This document shows, piece after piece, positions 16,107-23,681 of a stretch of DNA of 64,000 nt. The notes beneath the pieces were generated by a model, which was given only the letters and a program-made list of their open reading frames with translations, did not search any database and was not told the DNA's origin. The stretch's first letter is position 1, and each line of letters opens with the position of its first letter. The position numbers were made by a program, and so were the translations under genes. Source of the stretch: DATFDN01 sp963756545 (GTDB lineage: Bacteria > Pseudomonadota > Alphaproteobacteria > Acetobacterales > Acetobacteraceae); assembly GCA_963756545.1 (NCBI GenBank), contig CAVWNY010000006.1, positions 1 to 64,000 on the forward strand. The letters run 5' to 3'.

Positions 16107-16879
16107 GCGACGACGCCCTGCTGTCGGCGCGCGGTCTCTCGCTGTCGTTTGGCGCCATCCCGGCGCTGGCCGAGGTCGATGCCGATCTCTGGCCGGGCGA
16201 GATGCTGGCCGTGGTGGGCGAATCCGGATCGGGGAAAACGACGCTGCTGAACGCGCTTTCGGGTCGGATCGCACCCGACCGGGGGGCGGTGTGGTATCGC
16301 GATCCGGCCGGGCATCTGCACGATGTCCACGCGATGCCGCCGCCGCGGCTGCGCCGGCTGCACCGCTCCGATTGGGGCTTCGTGCAGCAGGACCCGCGCG
16401 AAAGCCTGCGCATGGCCGTTAGTGCCGGCGGCAACATCGGGGAGCGGCTGATGGCGCAGGGCGCCCGGCATTACGGGCGGATCCGCGACGAGGCCCTGGA
16501 CTGGCTGGAGCAGGTCGAGATCGACGCGACTCGCATCGACGATTTGCCGCGCACCTTCTCTGGCGGGATGCTCCAGCGGCTGCAGATCGCGCGGGTGCTG
16601 GTCACGCATCCGCGGCTGGTGTTCATGGACGAGCCGACCGGCGGACTGGATGTCTCCGTGCAGGCGCGGCTGCTCGACCTGATCCGCACGCTGGTCGCCC
16701 GCTTCGGGATCGCCGCGGTCCTCGTCACGCACGACATCGCCGTGGCGCGCCTGCTCGCGCAAAGGATCATGGTGATGCAGCGCGGCCGGGTGGTGGAGGC
16801 GGGGCTGACTGATCAGGTCCTCGACGACCCGCGCCATCCATATACGCAACTGCTGGTGAGTTCGGTGCTTCAGGCATGA
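16103..16879 (+). CDS. phnK: PhnK, ABC-type ATPase of the C-P lyase system
   Basis: 258 aa. Walker A GESGSGKTT (39-47), signature FSGGMLQ (152-158), Walker B LVFMDEP (172-178), switch His in VTHDIA. PhnK docks on the PhnJ face of the core complex and is needed in vivo, not for transport. The sequence VQQDPRESLRMAVSAGGNIGERLMA is characteristic. Start ATG overlaps phnJ (ATGA). Unlike all earlier junctions in the operon, phnK is followed by a 484-base gap before phnL. Confidence 0.95.
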   Translation: MSDDALLSARGLSLSFGAIPALAEVDADLWPGEMLAVVGESGSGKTTLLNALSGRIAPDRGAVWYRDPAGHLHDVHAMPPPRLRRLHRSDWGFVQQDPRESLRMAVSAGGNIGERLMAQGARHYGRIRDEALDWLEQVEIDATRIDDLPRTFSGGMLQRLQIARVLVTHPRLVFMDEPTGGLDVSVQARLLDLIRTLVARFGIAAVLVTHDIAVARLLAQRIMVMQRGRVVEAGLTDQVLDDPRHPYTQLLVSSVLQA

Positions 16880-16926
16880 GCGGGGCATGCCGATCGTTGC
16901 CGGCCTGGGGCGGCCAGGGTATCAGA

Positions 16927-17058
16927 GAACCGGAGGGTGGCCTTGCGGCCACGCTCCGGCCTCCGATGGGTCAGAGGCGGATCGGCAGTGCAATAGTGAT
17001 CCGCCTCGTCCCCCACCGGGAGGATAGCGCGATGCGCATGGGCATCGGTTCCTCCCGA
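16927..17058 (+). repeat. Copy A of a structured tandem element between phnK and phnL
   Basis: 132 bases that recur 211 bases downstream, without gaps, at 76% identity (100 of 132). Three stem-loops are visible: P1 CCGGAG/CTCCGG plus GTGGCC/GGCCAC with TTGC loop (16930-16959); P2 GAGGCGGATC/GATCCGCCTC (16974-16983 with 16998-17007) with a 14-base loop; P3 CGGGAGGA/TCCTCCCG (17017-17024 with 17050-17057) enclosing CGATGC/GCATCG (17030-17035 with 17042-17047). P3 contains a Shine-Dalgarno (GGGAGGA) and ATG (17032) of a possible 56-codon ORF ending at 17202 that starts MRMGIGSSR. Confidence 0.8.
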
Positions 17059-17137
17059 TACTCTCCCGTTGATGATGAAGGAGGCGTTGACCCGCGCAGG
17101 ATGGTCGTTGCTGTTGCGCGCGGATCGTGGTACTGGG

Positions 17138-17269
17138 GAACCGGAGAGTGGTTTTCGCCACCCCCCGGCTCCTCCAGTGGGTCAGAGGCGGATCGTGAGT
17201 GACACCGTGATCCGCCTCGAACCCCACCGGAAGGAGAACGCGATGCGCACTGGCATCGGCTCCTCCCGT
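17138..17269 (+). repeat. Copy B of a structured tandem element between phnK and phnL
   Basis: The same three helices as copy A. P1 is weaker (GTGG/CCAC plus CCGG/CCGG, 17141-17168). P2 arms are identical to A in all 20 bases (17185-17194 with 17209-17218) while 6 of 14 loop bases differ. P3 inner arms are identical (17241-17246 with 17253-17258) and outer arms have one mismatch (CGGAAGGA/TCCTCCCG, 17228-17235 with 17261-17268). Stem conservation with loop divergence points to selection on RNA or DNA structure rather than on protein. Confidence 0.8.
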
Positions 17270-17350
17270 GGCGGCGGCGCCCTTATCGGCCGGGCACGAT
17301 GCCCGGTTGTCCGGGCCCGCCGCATTCGGATGTTCGCTCGCCGCCCATGA
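17243..17350 (+). CDS. Possible 35-codon leader ORF ahead of phnL
   Basis: ATG at 17243 with GGAAGGAG six to eight bases upstream, sitting in the loop of hairpin P3 of copy B. It encodes 35 residues, beginning MRTGIGSSR and rich in Arg toward the end (RARCPVVRARRIRMFARRP), and stops 13 bases before the phnL start, close enough for translational coupling. The equivalent ORF of copy A starts MRMGIGSSR at 17032. Codon differences between the copies are mostly non-synonymous, so the peptide itself may be unimportant and translation may be what matters. Low confidence. Confidence 0.25.
   Translation: MRTGIGSSRGGGALIGRARCPVVRARRIRMFARRP
17290..17316 (+). promoter_or_regulatory. Mutually exclusive hairpins upstream of phnL
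   Basis: Three hexamers CCGGGC (17290-17295), GCCCGG (17301-17306) and CCGGGC (17311-17316) are spaced so the middle one can pair with either neighbour, but not both. This is the layout of an attenuator-type switch. It lies inside the possible leader ORF and 48 bases upstream of phnL. Confidence 0.35.
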
Positions 17351-17363
17351 AGAAGGCGTTGAC

Positions 17364-18065
17364 ATGCCCCGGCTGATGCTGCGCGCTGCCGGGCTCGACA
17401 AAGGCTTCACGCTCCACCTTCAGGGAGGCGTGCGCATTCAGGTGCTGGCCGGTGTCGATCTCGACGTGCGCGCCGGCGAGTGCGTCGCGCTGTCGGGTCC
17501 GTCGGGGGCCGGGAAATCCACGCTGATGCGCAGTCTGTACGGCAACTACCGCGCCGATGGCGGGCGCGTGCTGGTGTGTCATCGGGGCGCGATGATCGAC
17601 ATCGCGCGGGCCGACCCTCGCACGGTCCTCGCGATAAGGCGCGAGACGCTCGGCTATGTCAGCCAGTTCCTGCGCGTGGTGCCGCGCGTCGGGGCGCTCG
17701 ATCTGGTCGCGGAAGCGGCGGTCGGGCGCGGCGCACGACCCGATGCGGCGCGCGTGCGGGCGGAGATGCTGCTGCTGCGGCTCAACATTCCGCGCCGGCT
17801 GCACGCGCTGCCGCCGGCCACCTTCTCGGGCGGCGAGCAGCAGCGGGTGAACCTCGCGCGCGGCTTCATCGCGGGCCATCCCGTTCTGCTGCTCGACGAG
17901 CCGACCGCGGCGCTGGACGCGGCGAACCGCGCGGTGGTGATCGGGTTGGTCCGCGAGGCGAAGGTCCAGGGCACGGCGATCGTCGGCATCTTCCACGATG
18001 CCGAGGTACGCGCCGCCGTCGCGGATCGCACCTTCGAGATGCAACCGCTTCAGGACGCCGCATGA
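17364..18065 (+). CDS. phnL: PhnL, ABC-type ATPase of the C-P lyase system
   Basis: 233 aa. Walker A GPSGAGKST (45-53), FSGGEQQRVNLARGF signature, LLLDEPTAALD Walker B, and FHDAEV in place of the usual switch His region. PhnL is required for coupling phosphonate to ATP ribose. ATG at 17364 is preceded by AAGAAGG. A decayed copy of this initiation region (ATGAAG.AGGCGTTGAC) occurs at 17075-17091, showing that the duplication once included the phnL leader. Its stop overlaps phnM (ATGA). Confidence 0.94.
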   Translation: MPRLMLRAAGLDKGFTLHLQGGVRIQVLAGVDLDVRAGECVALSGPSGAGKSTLMRSLYGNYRADGGRVLVCHRGAMIDIARADPRTVLAIRRETLGYVSQFLRVVPRVGALDLVAEAAVGRGARPDAARVRAEMLLLRLNIPRRLHALPPATFSGGEQQRVNLARGFIAGHPVLLLDEPTAALDAANRAVVIGLVREAKVQGTAIVGIFHDAEVRAAVADRTFEMQPLQDAA

Positions 18066-19198
18066 ACGACGAGACGGTCATCACCAACGCTGTGCTGGTG
18101 CTGCCTGACGAAGTGCTGCATGGCACCCTGGTGCTGCGCGGCGGCGTGATCGCGGACGTGCAGCCGGGCGCGAGCGGCCTGCCCGGCGCGATCGACGCGG
18201 AGGGCGAGCATGTCATCCCCGGCTTGATCGACCTGCACACCGACAACCTCGAACGTCAGGTGCAGCCGCGCAGCAACGCGCGTTGGCCTTCGCGCTCCGC
18301 GATGATCGCGCATGATGCGCAATGCGCGGCGGCCGGCGTCACCACCGTCCTTGACGCGCTGTGCCTCGGCGATCTTGGCTTCGACAAGGACCGCGTGCGG
18401 ACCTTCCGCGAGGGCGTGGCCGACATCGACGCGCTAGCGGCGGCCCGCGTGCTGCGCGTCGAGCACTTCCTGCATCTGCGCTGCGAGATTCCGGCCGACG
18501 ATATGCTCTCGCTGTTCGCCCCGGTTGCCGACCACAAGCGCCTTCGCATGGTCAGCCTGATGGACCACACGCCGGGCGTCGGGCAGTACGCCAATCTCGA
18601 CGTTTACCGCGCGCTCCGGCGCGGAATCGGCGCCTCCGACGAGGAGATCGACGGCCGGATCATAGAGTTGCGTAGCAACCGCGCACGCCTGCGCGGCCCG
18701 AACCGGCGCGCGGTGCTCGGCCGGCTCGCCGGGCGCGATGTCGCGCTCGCCAGCCACGACGACCGCACGGCAGCCGAGGTGGCGGAGAACGCGGCCGACG
18801 GCATCGGGGTGAGCGAGTTTCCCGTCACGATGGAGGCGGCACGTGCCGCCAAGGCGGCTGGGATGGCGGTGATCGCCGGGGCGCCGAACATCGTGCGTGG
18901 CGGCTCGCACTCGGGCAACGTCGCCGTGCTCGATCTGATCGACGCCGGCGCGGTGGACGCGCTCGCGTCGGACTATGTGCCGAGCAGCCTGGTGGAGGCG
19001 GTTTTCCTGTGCGCGCGGCGTGGCCTGACCCTGCACGCGGCCGTCGGGTTGATCACGGCGGCGCCGGCGCGCATCGTCGGGCTGCACGATCGCGGGCGGA
19101 TCGTGCCGGGCCTGCGCGCCGATCTCGTCCGCGTGCGGCTGCACGGGGAATTGGCGGTGGTGCGTGCTGCATGGAGGGCCGGGGAGCGGGTCGCGTGA
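18062..19198 (+). CDS. phnM: PhnM, ribose 1-methylphosphonate 5-triphosphate diphosphatase
   Basis: 378 aa amidohydrolase that removes pyrophosphate from the triphosphate intermediate before PhnJ acts. Metal motifs: IDLHTD (H59, D61), HLRCE, MDHTPGVGQY, ASHDD, ASDYVPSS. The segment QVQPRSNARWP differs from the QLQPRPGVDFP of the second copy at 11134-12273. Embedded in the operon by ATGA and GTGA overlaps with phnL and the DUF1045 gene, so this is the pathway copy. Confidence 0.94.
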   Translation: MNDETVITNAVLVLPDEVLHGTLVLRGGVIADVQPGASGLPGAIDAEGEHVIPGLIDLHTDNLERQVQPRSNARWPSRSAMIAHDAQCAAAGVTTVLDALCLGDLGFDKDRVRTFREGVADIDALAAARVLRVEHFLHLRCEIPADDMLSLFAPVADHKRLRMVSLMDHTPGVGQYANLDVYRALRRGIGASDEEIDGRIIELRSNRARLRGPNRRAVLGRLAGRDVALASHDDRTAAEVAENAADGIGVSEFPVTMEAARAAKAAGMAVIAGAPNIVRGGSHSGNVAVLDLIDAGAVDALASDYVPSSLVEAVFLCARRGLTLHAAVGLITAAPARIVGLHDRGRIVPGLRADLVRVRLHGELAVVRAAWRAGERVA

Positions 19199-19884
19199 AC
19201 TGGCCGGTGGAGGCGCGCGTCGCCGTCTATTATGCGCCCGAGCCGGCTGACCCGCTGTTCGCCGCCGGGGCGACTTGGCTGGGCCGCGATCCCGAGAGCG
19301 GCGCGCCGGCGCCGCAGCCCGATATCCCAGACATCGCGGCGGTCACGGCGGAGCCGAGCCTCTATGGCTTCCACGCGACGTTGAAGCCGCCGATGCGGTT
19401 GAATCCCGGCGCCACCTGGGAGGCTTTGGTGGAGGCGACGGCCGGGCTTGCCGCGTCCGTTGCCCCGTTCGAGTTGCCGACGCTGACGGTCGCCGACGTG
19501 CATGGCTTCCTGGCGCTGCGCGAGACCGAGCCGTGCGTCGCGCTGCAGGCCCTGAGCGATCACTGCGTCGCGGCCTTGGATGCCTTCCGCGCGCCGCCGG
19601 AGCCGCCGGAGTTGGAGCGGCGGCGCCGCACCGGGCTGTCGGGGGGGCAGGATGCGATGCTGCGCCGCTGGGGCTATCCGTACGTGTTCGGCGCATGGTT
19701 TTTCCACATGACGTTGACACGTCGGCTCGGCGTGGCGGAGCGCGGCCTCTACATGCCGGAAGCGGAACGCCATTTCGCCCGCGCGCTGTTGGAGCCGCGT
19801 CGCGTCGGCGCGATCTGCCTGTTCACCCAGGCAGCGCCGGGAGAACCGTTCCTGCTGGCAAAGCGCCTGACCTTGCGCGGCTGA
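19195..19884 (+). CDS. DUF1045 phosphonate-operon protein, 2H phosphoesterase fold
   Basis: 229 aa. Two HxT motifs, HATLKPP (H60, T62) and HMTLTRRL (H171, T173), define a 2H phosphodiesterase-like fold. This family (TIGR03223-type) occurs in C-P lyase operons and is a candidate for handling the 1,2-cyclic or 1,5-bisphosphate ribose products in place of PhnP, which is absent here. GTG start at 19195 overlaps phnM. Its 3' end overlaps the convergent phnN by 62 bases. Confidence 0.88.
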   Translation: MNWPVEARVAVYYAPEPADPLFAAGATWLGRDPESGAPAPQPDIPDIAAVTAEPSLYGFHATLKPPMRLNPGATWEALVEATAGLAASVAPFELPTLTVADVHGFLALRETEPCVALQALSDHCVAALDAFRAPPEPPELERRRRTGLSGGQDAMLRRWGYPYVFGAWFFHMTLTRRLGVAERGLYMPEAERHFARALLEPRRVGAICLFTQAAPGEPFLLAKRLTLRG

Positions 19885-20401
19885 TAGCGGCCAGGAACCG
19901 AGCCGCGCCCTCGGCGAGGCTCGCGTCGTTCAGCACCGTCTCGATGGGCACGCAATCCGGCAACGCGATGCTGCGCGACAGTCGTGCCGTGCGTGCGGCC
20001 GCATCCTCTCGCCCGCGCGCGGCGAGTCGGGCCGCCAGCACGGCAGGCGGCGCCGCGACCTCGATCACCCGCACGGGAAAGCGCGCGGCGGCTTCCGCGA
20101 TCACGCCGCGCGAAACATTGGCAATGACGACGTGCCCGGCCATCATCTCTTCGGCGACGACTTCGGAGATCCCGTAGTGCAGTCCGTGCGCGGTCCAGGC
20201 GAACGCGAAGCGGCGGCCCGCGAAATCCTCTTGCGTCGCCTCCTCGTGCGCCTCGCCACCCGCCCCGGCCGGGCGGGTGATGACCCGCCGGGCGAAGCGG
20301 ACGCACGGATCGTCGCGCAGGGCTTCGCGGGCGGCGTCGATCAGCGTGTCCTTGCCGGCCCCGCTGGGACCGACCACCAGCACCAGCACGCCCGTTTCCA
20401 T
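19823..20401 (-). CDS. phnN: PhnN, ribose 1,5-bisphosphokinase
   Basis: 192 aa guanylate-kinase-fold enzyme that converts ribose 1,5-bisphosphate to PRPP, feeding phosphonate-derived ribose into nucleotide metabolism. P-loop GPSGAGKD at 11-18; RRVITRPAGAGGEAHEEATQEDF and FAFAWTAHGLHYGI match the family. It is on the opposite strand to phnGHIJKLM and overlaps the DUF1045 gene tail to tail. Confidence 0.94.
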   Translation of the reverse strand: METGVLVLVVGPSGAGKDTLIDAAREALRDDPCVRFARRVITRPAGAGGEAHEEATQEDFAGRRFAFAWTAHGLHYGISEVVAEEMMAGHVVIANVSRGVIAEAAARFPVRVIEVAAPPAVLAARLAARGREDAAARTARLSRSIALPDCVPIETVLNDASLAEGAARFLAAISRARSGALPAGTVLPALPG

Positions 20402-20454
20402 CCGCGCATCTTCGGATTAGCCTGCCGCCCGCGCAAGCGTGGAGCAACCGAACG

Positions 20455-22230
20455 ATGTTCACCACCCGCCCGGAGATCGCCGGCACGTTCGGCGTCGTGG
20501 CCAGCACCCACTGGCTGGCGAGCCAGGTCGGCATGTCGGTGCTGGAGCGCGGCGGCAACGCCTTCGATGCCGCCGTCGCCGCCGCCTTCACGCTGCATGT
20601 GGCCGAGCCGCATTTGAACGGGCCGGGGGGCGATGCGCCGCTGATCCTGCACAGCGCGCACACCGGCACCCAGCACGTGATCTGCGGCCAGGGCGTCTCG
20701 CCGCGTGCGGCGACCTTGGAGCGCTTCGCCGATCTTGGGGTGGACCTCATCCCGGCAACGGGGCTGCTGCCCGCCGTTGTTCCGGGCGCGTTCGATGCCT
20801 GGTGCCTCATGCTGCGCGACTGGGGCACGTGGGAGCTGAAGGACGTGCTGGCCTACGCGATCGGCTACGCCCGCGACGGCGCGCCGATCGTGCCGCGCAT
20901 CAGCGCCACCATCGAGGGCGTGCGCCCGCTGTTCGAGGCGGAGTGGCCGACATCGGCCGCCGTTTTTCTGCCGCACGGCCGCGTGCCGGCGCCCAATTCG
21001 CTGTTCGCGCGCCCCGCGCTAGCCGACACGCTGGAGCGCGTGTGCCGCGAGGCGGTGGGCGCGAGCCGGGAGGCGCGGATCGAGGCTGCGCGCAATGCCT
21101 GGTATCGCGGCTTCGTCGCCGAGGCGGTGGACCGATTTTTCCGCTCGACCGCCGTGCTGGATGTGTCCGGACGACGCCATCGCGGACTGCTGGCGGCGGA
21201 CGACTTCGCCGGCTGGGCGGCGACCGTCGAGGAGCCGATCGCCTATGACTACCACGGCCACACGGTCCTGAAATGCGGGCCGTGGAGCCAGGGGCCGGTG
21301 TTTCTTCAGCAACTCGCGTTGCTGCGCGGCTTCGATCTCGACGCGATGGACCCGGTGGGCGCGGACTTCGTGCATACCGTGGTCGAATGCGCGAAACTCG
21401 CCTACGCGGATCGGGAGGCGTGGTACGGCGACCCGCGCTTCGGCGACGTCCCGCTCTCGGCGCTGCTGTCGGATGCCTACAACATCCAGCGTCGCCGGCT
21501 GGTCGGTGCGGAGGCGTCGATGGCGCTGCGGCCGGGCGAGTTAGACGGCCGCACCAACTGGGTCGATCACGAGGCGGCCGCGCGCGCGTCTATGGTGCCG
21601 AATGCGGCCGGCGCGGGCGAGCCCACGGTCTCGCGCCTCGGCGTAATCGGCGCGGATACCTGCCATATCGACGTGATCGATCGCCATGGCAACATGGTCA
21701 GCGCGACGCCCTCGGGCGGGTGGCTGCAATCCTCTCCGGTCATTCCCGAACTGGGATTTCCGATGGGCACGCGCGGGCAGATGTTCTGGCTGCGCCCCGG
21801 ATTGCCGAACAGCCTTGAGCCCGGCAAGCGCCCGCGCACCACGCTCTCGCCGAGTTTCGCGTTGCGCGAGGGCACGCCCTGGATGGCGTTCGGCACGCCG
21901 GGCGGCGAACAGCAGGATCAGTGGTCCTCGATCATGTTCCTGCGGATGGTCCACCACAACATGAACATCCAGGAGGCGATCGACGCGCCCAGCTTCCACA
22001 CCGAGCACTGGCCGTCGAGCTTCTGGCCGCGCGCCGCGCGGCCGGGGAAGGTCGTGCTGGAGGGGCGCTATCCCGACGCGGTACTCGAAGCCCTGCGTCG
22101 ACGCGGGCACAAGGCGGAAAAGGGCGAGGATTGGTCGGAGGGCCGCCTGAGCGGCGCCCGGACCGAGGCCGGGCAGTTCCGTGCTGGCGCCAACCCGCGC
22201 GGGATGCAGGGCTATGCGGTCGGGCGGTAA
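20455..22230 (+). CDS. Gamma-glutamyltransferase-family protein
   Basis: 591 aa Ntn hydrolase. The autoprocessing nucleophile is Thr402 in GADTCHIDVID, with C in place of the usual second T. GNAFDAAVAAAFTLHVAEPHLNGPGGDAPLIL and GTPGGEQQDQW complete the fold. No signal peptide is evident, so it may be cytoplasmic, unlike E. coli Ggt. The missing classical GG-x-SGGG donor loop details fit a diverged acylase-like or oxamate-amidohydrolase-like member. Transcribed divergently from phnN. Confidence 0.87.
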   Translation: MFTTRPEIAGTFGVVASTHWLASQVGMSVLERGGNAFDAAVAAAFTLHVAEPHLNGPGGDAPLILHSAHTGTQHVICGQGVSPRAATLERFADLGVDLIPATGLLPAVVPGAFDAWCLMLRDWGTWELKDVLAYAIGYARDGAPIVPRISATIEGVRPLFEAEWPTSAAVFLPHGRVPAPNSLFARPALADTLERVCREAVGASREARIEAARNAWYRGFVAEAVDRFFRSTAVLDVSGRRHRGLLAADDFAGWAATVEEPIAYDYHGHTVLKCGPWSQGPVFLQQLALLRGFDLDAMDPVGADFVHTVVECAKLAYADREAWYGDPRFGDVPLSALLSDAYNIQRRRLVGAEASMALRPGELDGRTNWVDHEAAARASMVPNAAGAGEPTVSRLGVIGADTCHIDVIDRHGNMVSATPSGGWLQSSPVIPELGFPMGTRGQMFWLRPGLPNSLEPGKRPRTTLSPSFALREGTPWMAFGTPGGEQQDQWSSIMFLRMVHHNMNIQEAIDAPSFHTEHWPSSFWPRAARPGKVVLEGRYPDAVLEALRRRGHKAEKGEDWSEGRLSGARTEAGQFRAGANPRGMQGYAVGR

Positions 22231-22261
22231 CAGGCCTTCGTGAGACCGGTTGGGGAAAGAA

Positions 22262-22297
22262 CCTCCCCTCCCCTTGCGGGAGGGGTTGGGGAGGGTC
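22262..22297. repeat. Single CCCCTCCCC/TTGCGGGAGGGG palindromic unit
   Basis: One copy of the REP-like unit also found at 5261-5368 and 33915-34012; core CCCCTTGCGGGAGGGG. It lies 31 bases after the gamma-glutamyltransferase stop and before the convergent dodecin gene, a position where a stem could also slow or end transcription. Confidence 0.8.
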
Positions 22298-22333
22298 AGT
22301 CGGGCGGTTGGCGCAACCGCCGGTTCGTGGAGG

Positions 22334-22537
22334 TCAGCCTTCCAAGACGAACGTCACCTCCATGGTCACGCGGTACTCGGCGATCCTTGCGTTGCTCACG
22401 CTCGCCTTCTGTTCGATGATGTGAAGTCCCGTGATGCCGCGCAGCGTCTTGCTGGCGCGCTGTAGGCCCTCGCGCACCGCCGCGTCGAAGCTCTCGGCGG
22501 ACGCCGCGGTAATCTTGCTCACGCTTGCTACAGCCAT
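22334..22537 (-). CDS. Dodecin
   Basis: 67 aa flavin-binding storage protein forming dodecameric shells. MAVASVSKITAASAESFDAAVREGLQRASKTLRGITGLHIIEQKASV and VTMEVTFVLE are the beta-alpha-beta-beta pattern of bacterial dodecins, including the flavin-stacking region. ATG at 22537 was chosen for the GGGAGG Shine-Dalgarno; upstream codons in frame are unrelated. Confidence 0.93.
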   Translation of the reverse strand: MAVASVSKITAASAESFDAAVREGLQRASKTLRGITGLHIIEQKASVSNARIAEYRVTMEVTFVLEG

Positions 22538-22740
22538 CTCGACCTCCCTCGCCATTGCTTGCGGGGACCAGCCCCGCGAAGCTGACGCAAGATGATAGGC
22601 GACGGCGCCAAGCCACGCCACGTCGGTCGGGTTCAGGCGATCGTGAGGATGCGGGAGCGCGGAAGGATGATGGCGGCGGAGGGTCGCCCCCGATTTCGGA
22701 CGATGCTACTATCCATCTTGGGGATCGATGCCGTGCGCGG

Positions 22741-23601
22741 CTAGCCGCCCAGGAAGTCCCTCGTCCAGGCGTCGTAGTTCGTCTCGCGCAGCACCCGCTT
22801 CGTCAGGGCGGGCGGCGCCACGCCCTCCAGCTTGCCGGGCGGCGTGCCCTCGCGCAGCGCCTTCAAGGTTGCGTACACGGCCTGCACGGCGGCGGCGAAG
22901 GGCTGGTGGCCTTGCAGGGCGATCCGCACGCGCCGGCTGGCGAGATAGGCCTTGTCGAGCAGGTCGGGCGGCACGCCGCCCAGCAGCAGCGGGATGCGCA
23001 CCGCGCCCGCCATCGCGTCCAGTTGCGGGCGGGTCAGCCCGCCGGCGATGAACAGGCCATCGACGCCGGCTTGCTCGTAGGCGCGTGCCCGTGCGATCGC
23101 GTCCTCGATCCCGGTGACGCTCGGCGCGCTGGTGCGCCCGATCACGCAAAGCGCCTCGTCCTGTCGCCCCGCCAGCGCGGCCCGCATCTTGCCCACGCCC
23201 TCATCGAGCGGGATCAGCGCGGGCTTGGCTTCGCCGAAGCGGCGCGGCAGCGCGGTATCCTCGATGGTGAGCGCGGCGACGCCGGCGGTCTCCAGCTCCT
23301 GCACGGTGCGCATCACGCTGAGCGCGTTGCCGTAGCCGTGGTCGGCATCGACCATCAGTGGCAGGTTGCCGGCACGGTTGATGCGGTAGGCCTGCTGGGC
23401 GAACTCGGTCAGCGTCAGCACGATGAGGTCGGGCGCGCCGAGCACCGTGAACGAGGCGATGGAGCCGGCGAACATGCCGATTTCGAACCCCAGGTCCTCG
23501 GCGATGCGCGCCGAGATCGGGTCGAACACGGAGCCCGGATGGATGCAGGCATCTCCGGCGAGGATGGCGCGGTAGCGTTCGCGGCGGGGGGTCCAGTGCA
23601 T
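22741..23601 (-). CDS. PEP mutase/isocitrate lyase superfamily enzyme (oxaloacetate decarboxylase-like)
   Basis: 286 aa TIM-barrel enzyme. Mg-binding DADHGYGNA (85-93) and IEDT (113-116) motifs; family length fits the oxaloacetate decarboxylase branch (PA4872-like). It lacks the KKCGH active-site loop of isocitrate lyase. ATG at 23601 was chosen because GAGGAA lies six bases upstream; an ATG at 23619 is possible. Phosphonopyruvate hydrolase or a C-C lyase on a related 2-oxo acid is an alternative. Confidence 0.86.
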   Translation of the reverse strand: MHWTPRRERYRAILAGDACIHPGSVFDPISARIAEDLGFEIGMFAGSIASFTVLGAPDLIVLTLTEFAQQAYRINRAGNLPLMVDADHGYGNALSVMRTVQELETAGVAALTIEDTALPRRFGEAKPALIPLDEGVGKMRAALAGRQDEALCVIGRTSAPSVTGIEDAIARARAYEQAGVDGLFIAGGLTRPQLDAMAGAVRIPLLLGGVPPDLLDKAYLASRRVRIALQGHQPFAAAVQAVYATLKALREGTPPGKLEGVAPPALTKRVLRETNYDAWTRDFLGG

Positions 23602-23681
23602 GGGGTTCCTCAACGTCATCAATAACGCGAGCAATGCCTTTGTTCAGGATACGGGCAAAAAGTGGTCACACCTTCATCCAG

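Noticed and set aside
16927..17269. Direct repeats considered as a CRISPR array
   Set aside because: Only two units, each long and internally hairpinned, with a 79-base spacing segment; no cas genes.
16876..17350. Two overlapping frames spanning the phnK-phnL gap (16876-17202 and 17069-17350) that share PxGQRRI, VIRLxPHR and MRxGIGSSR
   Set aside because: Similarity follows from the DNA repeat. Only 4 of about 20 changed codons are synonymous, while stem bases are conserved, so a coding origin is less likely than structural conservation. The frame at 16876 does overlap phnK by ATGA, so it is not fully excluded.
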